Below are positions 46,159-54,491 of a DNA stretch of 64,000 bases, in pieces (position 1 is the first letter of the stretch; each line of letters starts with the position of its first letter). Made by a program: the position numbers and the translations under genes. The stretch comes from Spirochaetaceae bacterium. Its GTDB lineage: Bacteria; Myxococcota_A; UBA9160; UBA4427. Under the pieces are notes generated by a model. The model was not told where the DNA came from. It searched no databases and saw only the letters and a list, made by a program, of their open reading frames with translations. The stretch covers positions 305,924 through 369,923 of the forward strand of contig JACKFD010000005.1 of the NCBI GenBank assembly GCA_020632655.1. The letters run 5' to 3'.

Positions 46159-46205
46159 CGGCCCGCGTGCCGCGTCGCCCGACCGGGGCGGCGCCACGCG
46201 GGCCG
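46159..46205. terminator. Long hairpin between mscL and amidohydrolase genes
   Basis: An 11-bp perfect stem (46159-46169 with 46195-46205) contains a further CGCCC/GGGCG inner pairing. It lies 21 bp after the mscL stop and 28 bp from the stop of the convergent minus-strand gene. T tracts are weak, so it may act as a bidirectional terminator or mRNA 3'-end stabiliser. Confidence 0.6.
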
Positions 46206-46233
46206 TCTGCGTTCGGAGGGCCCGTCGGCCTGC

Positions 46234-47430
46234 CTAGCGCGTGATCCCCCAGCGATCGAGCTTGAAGGCGCGGATCGCGTTGCCGCGCATGAGGGCGTAG
46301 ACCTCGTCGTCGTCGAGGCCGGCCTTCTGGCAGATGCCCGTCGCGATCTCCTTCGTGTGGGGGAAGGTCGAGTCGGCGTGGGGATAGTCGACCTCGAAGG
46401 TGATGCGGTTCATGCCGACGCGCTCGCGGTTCGCGAGCCCGGTCTCGTCGTCGAAGATGCAGCCGAGCACCCGATCGCCGAGATACGAGCTCGGCGGATT
46501 CGCGAGCCCCGATCCGAAGGAGTTGTCGACGCGCTCGTGCCAGAGCTTGTCCATCCGCTCGAGCACGTAGGGCATCCAGCCGACCTGTCCCTCGGAGTAG
46601 GCGACGACGAGCTCCGGGAAGCGTTCGAGGGTCCCCGAGAAGACCCAGTCGATCAACGAGCCCATGGCGTTCTGGAAGGTGAGCGTCGAGCTCACGATGA
46701 AGGGCGCGTCGGGGGTCGTGCCGGGCATGCGCGAGGACGAGCCGATGTGCATGCAGACGACGGTCTCGGTCTCCTGACAGGCGGCGAGGAAGGGATCCCA
46801 GTAACGCGAGTGGATCGTCGGCAGCCCGAGCGGATGCGGGTTCTCGGAGAAGGTGACGGCGTGGCTGCCCTTCTTCGCGCAGCGATGGATCTCGCGGACG
46901 GCGAGGTCGACGTCCCAGAGTGGCACGATCGTGAGCGGGATGAGGCGGCCGCGGCCGTCCCCCGCGCACCATTCGTCGATCATCCAGTCGTTGTAGGCCT
47001 CGACGCAGGCGAGGGCGAGCTTCTTGTCCTCGCGTTCCATGAAGGTCTGACCGCAGAAGCGCGGAAGCGTGTTCGGGAAGCAGATCGAGGCCTCGATGTG
47101 GTTCGCGTCCATGTCCGCGAGGCGCTCCTTCTGCTTCCAGCAGCCCGGCCGGATCTCGTCGAAGGTCGTGACGCCGAAGGCGAGATCGCCGAGACCGACC
47201 GCCGCCGAGAGACGCGAGAAGGGCGAGACGAGGTCGTCGTAGTACCAGATGTCGGCCCACTCGCCGTCGGGATCGGTCTTCCACTCCGTGCCGGTCGGGC
47301 CGCCGAAGCGGCCGCGCTCGCGCACGATGCGCGGACCGCGCTCGCGCCACTTCGCGGGCAGGCGTGCGGTCCACAGGTCGGGCGGCTCGACGACGTGGTC
47401 GTCGACGGAGATGATGCGCGGGAGCTCCAT
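46234..47430 (-). CDS. Amidohydrolase 2 family protein
   Basis: This 398-residue metal-dependent TIM-barrel hydrolase or decarboxylase begins IISVDDHVVEPPDLW, the typical opening of the subgroup. It has histidines in VCMHIGSSSRMPG and the catalytic Asp region FEVDYPHADSTFPH. Related enzymes hydrolyse or decarboxylate aromatic and cyclic acids. ATG 47430 has GGAGGAAG upstream. It lies 31 bp after the PQQ dehydrogenase gene on the same strand, so an operon is likely; oxidation of an alcohol followed by decarboxylation or hydrolysis is a reasonable pathway guess. Confidence 0.9.
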   Translation of the reverse strand: MELPRIISVDDHVVEPPDLWTARLPAKWRERGPRIVRERGRFGGPTGTEWKTDPDGEWADIWYYDDLVSPFSRLSAAVGLGDLAFGVTTFDEIRPGCWKQKERLADMDANHIEASICFPNTLPRFCGQTFMEREDKKLALACVEAYNDWMIDEWCAGDGRGRLIPLTIVPLWDVDLAVREIHRCAKKGSHAVTFSENPHPLGLPTIHSRYWDPFLAACQETETVVCMHIGSSSRMPGTTPDAPFIVSSTLTFQNAMGSLIDWVFSGTLERFPELVVAYSEGQVGWMPYVLERMDKLWHERVDNSFGSGLANPPSSYLGDRVLGCIFDDETGLANRERVGMNRITFEVDYPHADSTFPHTKEIATGICQKAGLDDDEVYALMRGNAIRAFKLDRWGITR

Positions 47431-47461
47431 GGTTCTTCCTCCAGCGTGCGGCTCGACGCCG

Positions 47462-49648
47462 CTACGGCTGATTCGGCTGTTGCTTCTGCGAGGCGATGCG
47501 CGCCTGCTCGAGGATCCAGGCCTGGATGTTTCGTACCTGGCCTGCGTCGAGCAGGTCGTCGAAGCGCGGCATGCCGCCGGGCTCGCGCAGACCGCGCAGG
47601 ACGATGTCCCCGAAGATCGCGTGATTCGCGGCGCTCGTGTATCGCAGGTCGGGGACGCCCGAGCCGCCACCGATCGCGCCGGGCCCGTGGCAGGGCGAGC
47701 ATTGCGCGTGGTAGACGAGCATGCCCTCGCGGCGCTCGGCCGGGGTCGACTCGACTTCGAACTCGGGCGCGGGGACGGGACCGAGGGGCGCGAGGCCCGG
47801 TGGCACCTCCGCCGTTCCGTCGAGCTTCCACGCGAGCACCCGACCCCCACCCCTCACGCCCGCGAGCAGCGCCGCCTCGCCGCCCGAGAGCGCGAAGCTC
47901 GCGCCCCAGCCCGCGGCGACGGCGACGTATTGCTCGCCGCCCACCTCGTAGCTGATCGGTCCGGCCATCACGCCCGTGCCGACGGGCGACTCCCAGAGCT
48001 TCTCGCCCGTCGACGCGCGATAGGCGACGAAGCGCCCGTCGGCCGAGCCCTCGAAGAGGAGATCGTCGCCGGTCGAGAGCGTGCCACCGTTGAAGGCCGT
48101 GACGTGTGGGACGCGCCAGGCCTCGCGCTTGCGCACGGGATCCCAGGCCAGCAGGAAGGCCTCCCACTTCTCCTCCGCGTCGCTCGCGCCGAAGCTTTCG
48201 AAGATCTCCATCGCGAGACCCGTGTTCCAGTTGCCGCGGCGATAGGTCCACGCTTCGTTCATCAGATAGGGCGCGCCCATGTTGCGGACCGGGAGGTAGA
48301 CGAGGCCGGTCTTCGGATGGAAGCTCATGGGCGGCCAGCTATGTGCGCCGTAGGGGCTCGGGCGGACGAAGCGAAGCTCCTTGCGGTAGTCCGTGTCGGT
48401 CTCGACCGGCCGACCGTTCTCGTCGTAGTGCGAAGCCCAGCTCACCTCCGTGAAGGGCGTGGCCGAGAGGAACTCGCCCGTCTCGCGGTCGATCACGAAG
48501 AAGAAGCCGTTCTTCGGCGCGTGCAGGATCACCTTGCGCAGGCGTCCCTCGATCTCGAGGTCCGCGAGCAGGATGTGCTGGGTCGCCGTGTAGTCCCAGG
48601 ACTCGGCCGGCGTCTCCTGGTAGTGCCAGACGAGCTCGCCCGACTCCGGGCGCAGCGCGAGGATCGACGAGAGGTAGAGATTGTCTCCGCCCTGCGGACT
48701 GCGCAGCCAGCGCGCGTGGGGCGTGCCGTTGCCCGTGCCCACGTAGAGCAGCCGCAGCTCCGGGTCGTAGGCCATCGCATCCCAGACCGTGCCGCCGCCG
48801 CCCGCCTGCCACCACTCGCCGGTCCAGGTGCCGGCGGCGCGCTCGATCGCCGTCGACTCGAAGCCCTTCGCCGGGTCGCCGGGGACCGTGTAGGTGCGCC
48901 AGACGAGCTCGCCCGTCTCCGCGTCGTAGGCCGACACGTAGCCGCGCGCGCCGAGATCGGCGCCCGCGTTGCCGATCACGACGAGGCCGTCGACGACGCG
49001 CGGCGCGCCTGTGATCGAGTAGCCCCAGCCGGGCTCGACGGTCGAGGTCGACCAGAGCTCGCGTCCGGTCTCGCGATCGACGGCGACGAGCCGACCGTCG
49101 AGGGTGCCGACGAAGACGCGATCGCCGAAGAGTGCCGGACCCCGGTTCACGACGCCGCAGCAGATGCTGCGCGCGTAGCCTCGCGGCACCTGCGGATCGT
49201 AGGTCCATCGAGGCTCGCCCGTCGCCGCATCGATTGCGTGCAGCACGCTCCAGGGCCCCGTCACGTAGAGCGTGCCGTCCGCGACGAGGGGCGTCGCCTC
49301 GACGCCGCGATCCGAGCCGAGATCGAAGCTCCACGCGAGGCCCAGGCGACCGACGTTCGTCGTGTCGATCTGCGAGAGCGGGCTGTAGCGTTGCTCGAGG
49401 TAGCTGCGGCCGTGGCTCGGCCACTCGCCCGGCGCGGGGTCGGCGAGGCGGGCGGCGTCGACGGGGCGAGGCGCCGACGCGGCGCGGGCGGCGTCCTCCG
49501 GATGCGCCGCCTCGATCGCCCCGTCCCCTCGTTGCGATCGCTCGCAGGCAGCGCTCGCGAGCGCCAGGGCGAGCAGGATCGCGACGGAGCCCGGACCTCG
49601 GACGGGGCGGAACGGTCGGAGCGCGAGGGCGGTTCGTCGTACGGGCAT
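47462..49648 (-). CDS. PQQ-dependent quinohaemoprotein alcohol dehydrogenase
   Basis: This 728-residue periplasmic enzyme has a signal peptide (ILLALALASAACERS, possibly a lipoprotein Cys). The eight-bladed beta-propeller binds pyrroloquinoline quinone, with the vicinal disulfide Cys163-Cys164 (SICCGV). Typical tryptophan-docking repeats include LHAIDAATGEPRWTYDP and VDRETGRELW; active-site Asp lies near ESWDYTATQ. A C-terminal cytochrome c domain has the CSPCH haem site (650-654). It oxidises an alcohol and passes electrons through haem c. ATG 49648 is the start; the longer open frame overlaps the divergent Pit gene and is not coding. Confidence 0.93.
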   Translation of the reverse strand: MPVRRTALALRPFRPVRGPGSVAILLALALASAACERSQRGDGAIEAAHPEDAARAASAPRPVDAARLADPAPGEWPSHGRSYLEQRYSPLSQIDTTNVGRLGLAWSFDLGSDRGVEATPLVADGTLYVTGPWSVLHAIDAATGEPRWTYDPQVPRGYARSICCGVVNRGPALFGDRVFVGTLDGRLVAVDRETGRELWSTSTVEPGWGYSITGAPRVVDGLVVIGNAGADLGARGYVSAYDAETGELVWRTYTVPGDPAKGFESTAIERAAGTWTGEWWQAGGGGTVWDAMAYDPELRLLYVGTGNGTPHARWLRSPQGGDNLYLSSILALRPESGELVWHYQETPAESWDYTATQHILLADLEIEGRLRKVILHAPKNGFFFVIDRETGEFLSATPFTEVSWASHYDENGRPVETDTDYRKELRFVRPSPYGAHSWPPMSFHPKTGLVYLPVRNMGAPYLMNEAWTYRRGNWNTGLAMEIFESFGASDAEEKWEAFLLAWDPVRKREAWRVPHVTAFNGGTLSTGDDLLFEGSADGRFVAYRASTGEKLWESPVGTGVMAGPISYEVGGEQYVAVAAGWGASFALSGGEAALLAGVRGGGRVLAWKLDGTAEVPPGLAPLGPVPAPEFEVESTPAERREGMLVYHAQCSPCHGPGAIGGGSGVPDLRYTSAANHAIFGDIVLRGLREPGGMPRFDDLLDAGQVRNIQAWILEQARIASQKQQPNQP

Positions 49649-49840
49649 GGCGGGCGACTCCCCGGGACGCAGGGCCCCGATCCCGATCGAATATGGTCGA
49701 GTCGACGAGCGCGCGCGACCCCTCCGAACCGGGGGCGGCGGTCCGGCTCCGCATCCTCGCCCCGGCCCTTTCGCGGATCGCGTGATCGCACTACACAGAG
49801 CGGGGCCGATCGGGCATCGGCGCGGGAAGGGGGCTTGCGG

Positions 49841-51106
49841 GTGGAGCTCTTCGCGGGTGCGGACTTCGGCCTGTTGCTGGGCGCCGCGTTGGCGCTCTAC
49901 ATGGCCTGGGCGATCGGGGCGAACGACGTCGCGAACGCGATGGGCACGAGCGTCGGCTCGGGTGCGCTCACGATCACGGGCGCCGTCCTCGTCGCGGGAG
50001 TCCTCGAGTTCGTCGGTGCCTTTCTCGCCGGTGGACACGTCACGGACACGGTCCGACAGGGCATGCTGGATGTCGAGCTCGTGGGCCAGCATCCCGAGCT
50101 GGTCTACTACGGCATGCTCTCGGCCCTGCTGAGCGCGGGCACGCTGCTCGTCGTCGCGACCCGATTCGGCCTGCCCGTCTCGACCACGCACTCGATCGTC
50201 GGTGCGATCGTGGGCTTCGGAGCCGTCGGCCTCGGCTACGACGCCGTGGCCTGGGGCAAGGTCGGTCAGATCGTGCTGTCCTGGATCACGTCCCCGCTGC
50301 TCGGCGGCGTGCTGTCCTTCCTGATCTTCAACCTGATCCGTCAGCAGGTCCTCGACCGCGACGATCCGATCGTCCGGATCACGCGTCTCGGTCCCGCGTT
50401 CTTCTTCTTCGTGTTCTTCATCGTCGGCCTCGTGACGCTCTTCAAGGGACTGAAGAACCTGAGCCTCGACTACGACCTGCCGACGGCCGTCGGGCTCTCG
50501 CTCGCACTCGGCGGGGTCGGCGCCCTGATCGGGGTCTTCGTGATCCGTGCGGCGGCGCGTCGAGCCGGTGGGCCCGATCGCGAGGACCATTTCCGGCACG
50601 TGGAGCGGGTCTTCGTCGTGCTGCAGGTGATGACGGCCTGTGCGGTCGCGTTCGCGCACGGCTCGAACGACGTCGCCAACTCGATCGGTCCCCTCGCGGC
50701 CGTGCACAGCTTCGTCACCACCGGCGCCGTGGCGAAGAAGGCCGCGGTCGAGCCCTGGATGCTGGCGCTCGGCGGGTTCGGGATCGTGATCGGCCTCGCG
50801 ACCTGGGGCTATCGCGTGATGGAGACCGTCGGCAAGAAGATCACGGAGCTCACGCCGAGTCGCGGCTTCGCCGCCGAGCTCGCGGCGGCGACGACGATCG
50901 TGCTCGCCTCGCGCCTCGGGATCCCGGTCTCGACGACCCACATCCTGGTCGGCAGCGTGCTCGGCGTCGGGCTCGCGCGCGGCATCGGCGCCCTCGACCT
51001 CCGCGTCGTGGGGAACATCCTCGTTTCCTGGGTGGCGACGGTTCCGATGGCCGCCGTGCTCAGCATCTTCTTCTTCTACTTCTTCAAGGGCCTGTTCGGT
51101 GCGTGA
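49841..51106 (+). CDS. pit: Inorganic phosphate transporter, PiT family
   Basis: This 421-residue protein with about ten membrane helices is an H+/Na+-coupled phosphate permease. Both halves carry the PiT signature: WAIGANDVANAMGTSVGSGA near the N-terminus and FAHGSNDVANSIGPLAAV in the second half, plus GLPVSTTHSIVGAIVG and GIPVSTTHILVGSVLG. GTG 49841 follows GGAAGGGGG. The DUF47/PhoU-like gene starts 66 bp downstream, the usual pairing. It is divergent from the PQQ dehydrogenase gene across 192 bp. Confidence 0.95.
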   Translation: MELFAGADFGLLLGAALALYMAWAIGANDVANAMGTSVGSGALTITGAVLVAGVLEFVGAFLAGGHVTDTVRQGMLDVELVGQHPELVYYGMLSALLSAGTLLVVATRFGLPVSTTHSIVGAIVGFGAVGLGYDAVAWGKVGQIVLSWITSPLLGGVLSFLIFNLIRQQVLDRDDPIVRITRLGPAFFFFVFFIVGLVTLFKGLKNLSLDYDLPTAVGLSLALGGVGALIGVFVIRAAARRAGGPDREDHFRHVERVFVVLQVMTACAVAFAHGSNDVANSIGPLAAVHSFVTTGAVAKKAAVEPWMLALGGFGIVIGLATWGYRVMETVGKKITELTPSRGFAAELAAATTIVLASRLGIPVSTTHILVGSVLGVGLARGIGALDLRVVGNILVSWVATVPMAAVLSIFFFYFFKGLFGA

Positions 51107-51172
51107 GCGCGAAGCGCCGAGGGGCGCGTCGCGTGGGACGCGGACGATCGGCCGCGCTCGGAGGAGGCAATC

Positions 51173-51841
51173 GTGAGTGTGATCGGAAGTCTCTTCGGCC
51201 GTTCGCCGATCCGACCGATGCAGGCGCACATGCAGGCCGCGACGGAGTGCGCGAGCCAGGTGCCGGCGCTACTCGCGGCGATGGCCGCGGGCGACGGCGA
51301 CGCGATCGAGCGCGAGCGGGCGAAGATCGACGAGCTCGAGCATCGCGCCGACCAGCTCAAGCACGAGATCCGCTCGCATCTCCCGAAGCGACTCTTCATG
51401 GCCGTGGAGCGGCGCGACATGCTCGAGATCCTGGACTACCAGGACTCGGTCGCCGACGTCGCCCAGGACGTCGCGGAGCTCGCGGCCCTGCGTCGGATGA
51501 AGACGCCCGCCCCGCTCGTCGCCCCGCTCGCCGCCCTCGCCGACGCGGCGCTCAAGACCTGCGCCCAGAGTGCCACGATCATCAACGAGCTCGACGAGCT
51601 GGTCGAGACCGGCTTCGGCCGGCACGAGGTCGCCCGCGTCGAGGAGATGATCCGGCGCCTGAACGAGCTCGAGAGCGAGGCGGACGAGGCGGGCGAGGCC
51701 GCGCTGCGCGTGCTCTTCTCGATCGAGGACGAGCTCGGCGTGGGGGCGTACTACTGGTACGACCTCATCCGGTGGGTCGGCGACATCGCCGACTTCGCCG
51801 AGCGCGCCGGCAACCGCATCCGCCTGCTCATCGCGAGCTGA
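51173..51841 (+). CDS. DUF47 (PhoU-like) Pit accessory protein
   Basis: This 222-residue all-helical protein has the PhoU-like pattern IDELEHRADQLKHEIRSHLP, then RRDMLEILDYQDSVADVAQDV and a C-terminal RWVGDIADFAERAGNRIR. DUF47 proteins resemble PhoU, bind metal clusters through E/D-x-x-D motifs and are nearly always encoded with PiT transporters, which they probably regulate. GTG 51173 is preceded by GGAGGAGG. Length is typical. Confidence 0.93.
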   Translation: MSVIGSLFGRSPIRPMQAHMQAATECASQVPALLAAMAAGDGDAIERERAKIDELEHRADQLKHEIRSHLPKRLFMAVERRDMLEILDYQDSVADVAQDVAELAALRRMKTPAPLVAPLAALADAALKTCAQSATIINELDELVETGFGRHEVARVEEMIRRLNELESEADEAGEAALRVLFSIEDELGVGAYYWYDLIRWVGDIADFAERAGNRIRLLIAS

Positions 51842-51842
51842 G

Positions 51843-51865
51843 CCCGGCCGGCCTCGGCCGCCGGG
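51843..51865. terminator. GC-rich hairpin between DUF47 and htpX stops
   Basis: A near-perfect palindrome (outer arms CCCGG/CCGGG, inner CGGCC-TC-GGCCG) lies immediately after the DUF47 stop and reaches the last codons' side of the convergent htpX gene (stop at 51867). No T tract follows it. Location suggests a shared transcription end. Confidence 0.45.
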
Positions 51866-51866
51866 T

Positions 51867-52742
51867 CTACTGCGTCGCGTGCGCCCGGAGTGCGGCGATC
51901 CGCTTGTCGAGAGGCGGGTGGGTCGAGAAGAGCTCCATCACGCCGCCGCCCCCGATGCCGAAGGCGGCCATGCCGTCGGGCAGCGGCGCCGTTCCGCCCT
52001 TCAGCCGCTCGAGCGCCGCGATCATGTTCTCACGGCCCGCATAGCGCGCGCCGCCGGCGTCGGCGCGGAACTCCCGGCGCCGGGAGAACCAGGCGACGAT
52101 GATCGAGGCGAGGATGCCGAGCAGGATCTGCAGGACCATCGTGGCGATCCAGAATCCCGCCCCGTGGCCCCGCTCGTTGCGCAGCACCACGCGGTCGATC
52201 ACGTGCCCGAGGACGCGGGAGAGGAAGACGACGAAGGTATTGAGCACGCCCTGGATCAGGGTGAGCGTGACCATGTCGCCGTTCGCGACGTGGGCGATCT
52301 CGTGCCCGAGCACGGCGTCGACCTCGTTCCGGCTCATCGAGCGCATCAGACCCGTGCTGACCGCGACGAGCGCCGCGTCCCGGCGCATGCCCGTCGCGAA
52401 GGCGTTCGGCTGATCGGCGGGGAAGATCGCGACCTCGGGCATGCCGATGCCGGCGGCCTGGGCGTGGTGGCGGACGCGCTCGACCAGCCAGGCGGCCTCG
52501 CCGCCTTCGCTGCCGTCGACGACCCGCGCACCGGTCGACTGCTTGGCCATGAACTTCGACAGGGCGAGGGAGATGAACGAGCCCGTGAAGCCGATGATCG
52601 CCGAGTAGGCCAGCAGATTGCCGAGATCGAGGTCGACGCCCTGGGCATCGAGGATGGAGCCCACGCCGAAGAGGCGGAAGAGCACCGAGATCACGGCGAG
52701 CACGGCGATGTTCGTGAGGAGGAAGAGAGCGATTCGCATCAT
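51867..52742 (-). CDS. htpX: HtpX-type membrane zinc protease
   Basis: This 291-residue M48 family protease degrades misfolded or unassembled inner-membrane proteins. It has two N-terminal helices (IALFLLTNIAVLAVISVLF; LLAYSAIIGFTGSFISLAL), the zinc motif HEIAH (147-151) and two further helices. The downstream EFRADAGGARYAG supplies the third zinc ligand (Glu). Two consecutive ATGs (52742 and 52739) are possible starts. Length and order match E. coli HtpX. It is probably under envelope or heat stress control, though no such promoter is evident here. Confidence 0.96.
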   Translation of the reverse strand: MMRIALFLLTNIAVLAVISVLFRLFGVGSILDAQGVDLDLGNLLAYSAIIGFTGSFISLALSKFMAKQSTGARVVDGSEGGEAAWLVERVRHHAQAAGIGMPEVAIFPADQPNAFATGMRRDAALVAVSTGLMRSMSRNEVDAVLGHEIAHVANGDMVTLTLIQGVLNTFVVFLSRVLGHVIDRVVLRNERGHGAGFWIATMVLQILLGILASIIVAWFSRRREFRADAGGARYAGRENMIAALERLKGGTAPLPDGMAAFGIGGGGVMELFSTHPPLDKRIAALRAHATQ

Positions 52743-52848
52743 GGTCGGGTTTCGTCCTGTCTCCCGGTCGACTTCCTGTGGCGAGGCCTCGTCGCGTGCC
52801 GGCCGGCCGGAGTCTAGGGGCGCGTACCGGGCCCGACCAGCACGGGCG

Positions 52849-52869
52849 CCGACCGCTTGAAGCGGTCGG
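52849..52869. repeat. Perfect 21-bp palindrome
   Basis: CCGACCGCTT, a central G and AAGCGGTCGG form a perfect inverted repeat in the 227-bp gap between the start of htpX and the stop of the oxidoreductase gene. No T tract adjoins it. It lies 107 bp upstream of the htpX start codon, so it could be an operator for htpX or an unusual terminator for the oxidoreductase gene. Confidence 0.7.
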
Positions 52870-52969
52870 GCTCCGGGGCGGATCGGCCGGCGATGGGCAG
52901 GAACCATCCGCGCGGGATCGGTTCCGTCAAGCCGGCCCGGATCCGCCGGCGCGGGTCGCGGGAACGCGC

Positions 52970-54400
52970 TCAGTGCCGCCGGAGCCGCCGCAATGCCGAC
53001 CGCGCCGCCCAGTAGCCACAGAGCCCGTGCACCCCGCCGCCCGGCGGTGTCGCCGCCGAGCAGATGAACAGGCGCGGGTTCGGGGTCGAGTAGGGGTCGA
53101 GGCGGGTGACCGGGCGGTTGAAGAGCTGGAGCGCGTCCGCCACCCCGCCCGTGATCGCGCCGCCCTTGTAGTTCGGGTTGTGCCGCTCGAAGTCCGCGGG
53201 CGTCATCGTGTGCCGGGCCAGGATGCGATCGCGGAAGCCCGGTGCGAAGCGCTCGACCTGGGCCTCGATCGCCTCCGTGCGATCGACGTTCGAGCCGTGG
53301 GGGACGTGGCAGTAGGCGTAGCCCGTGTGCTGGCCCGACGGCGCGCGCGAGGGATCGAGCTGGCTCTGTTGACACAGGATCAGGTAGGGCCGGTCCGCGT
53401 GGCGGCCGCGGTACATGTCGCGTTCCGAGGCGCAGATCTCCTCGAGCGTGCCGCCGACGTGGACCGTCGAGGCCTCGAGGCAGGCGGGATCGGACCAGGG
53501 GATGGGGCCGTCGAGGGCCCAGTCGATCTTGAACGCGCCGGGGCCGTAGCGGTAGCGGCCGAGGCGCCTTCGGTATCCGGCGGGCAGCGCGTCGCCCGCG
53601 ATCGTCGCGAGCTGCTCGGGCGAGGTGTCGAAGAGTACGGCGCGGGCCGGCGGGAGCTCGGCGAGCGACCGCACACGGTGCCCGGTCTCGATCCGTCCGC
53701 CGAGGTCCTCGAAGCAGCCGGCCAGGGCGCGGCCGATCGCCCGGGAGCCGCCTTCGGCGACGGGCCAGTCCGCGGCGTGGGCCGTCAGCGCGAAGAGCAC
53801 GCCGAGGGCCGCCGTCAGCGGCTGCTCGAGCGGCAGCACCGAGTGTCCCGCACAGCCCGCGAGCAGCGCCCGCGCGCGCTCCTCCCGGAACAGGATCCGG
53901 GCGAGCCGGTTCGCGGAGAACGCGCCGCGCAGCCCGAAGCGCGCCATCTGGATCGGGTGGTCGGGGATCCGGAGCGGACCGAGCACGTCGGCGAGCAGCT
54001 CCGCGGCCGTGTCGACGAAGGGGGCGAGCAGACGGCGGTAGGCGCCGGCGTCGCGCCCGAGGCGCTCGGCCGTCCGCTCGAGCGAGCGGTAGATCATGAC
54101 CGCGTCGCCGTCGGGCATCGGGTGTGCGACGGACGCGCCGCCCTGTCGCCAGACGAGGCCATGCTCCTCGAGCGGGAGCTGGGTATAGAAGGGAGAGAGG
54201 ATGCCCATCGGATGCACGGCGGAGCAGACGTCGTGGACGAATCCGGGAAGCGTCAGCTCGGCGCTTCGGGTGCCGCCGCCGATCTCGTCCGCGGCCTCGA
54301 CGACGAGGGTGGAGACGCCGTTGCGCTGGAGCTCGATGGCGGCGGCGAGGCCGTTGGGGCCGGCCCCGATCACGAGGGCCTCGGGAGTGGAGGTGGGCAT
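52970..54400 (-). CDS. FAD-dependent phytoene-desaturase-like oxidoreductase
   Basis: This 476-residue NAD(P)/FAD oxidoreductase has the Rossmann FAD loop VIGAGPNGLAAAIELQRNGV with the following VVEAADEIGGGTRS. The C-terminal flavin-contact motif is FICSAATPPGGGVHGLCGYW. This architecture is shared by carotenoid desaturases, isomerases and a large group of uncharacterised bacterial homologues (often called phytoene dehydrogenase-related). No carotenoid genes are nearby, so the substrate is open. It carries no signal peptide. Confidence 0.88.
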   Translation of the reverse strand: MPTSTPEALVIGAGPNGLAAAIELQRNGVSTLVVEAADEIGGGTRSAELTLPGFVHDVCSAVHPMGILSPFYTQLPLEEHGLVWRQGGASVAHPMPDGDAVMIYRSLERTAERLGRDAGAYRRLLAPFVDTAAELLADVLGPLRIPDHPIQMARFGLRGAFSANRLARILFREERARALLAGCAGHSVLPLEQPLTAALGVLFALTAHAADWPVAEGGSRAIGRALAGCFEDLGGRIETGHRVRSLAELPPARAVLFDTSPEQLATIAGDALPAGYRRRLGRYRYGPGAFKIDWALDGPIPWSDPACLEASTVHVGGTLEEICASERDMYRGRHADRPYLILCQQSQLDPSRAPSGQHTGYAYCHVPHGSNVDRTEAIEAQVERFAPGFRDRILARHTMTPADFERHNPNYKGGAITGGVADALQLFNRPVTRLDPYSTPNPRLFICSAATPPGGGVHGLCGYWAARSALRRLRRH

Positions 54401-54491
54401 GGCGTATCGCTAGCGCGGCGGCCGGGGCCGGGCCACCCGTCGGCGGTCGATTCGGGATCTTCGATGCGAGCCGGTGAAGGGCGCCACTCCG

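Noticed and set aside
49649..51229. N-terminal extension of the PQQ dehydrogenase over the Pit gene
   Set aside because: The Pit transporter on the opposite strand is certain and the signal peptide begins right after ATG 49648.
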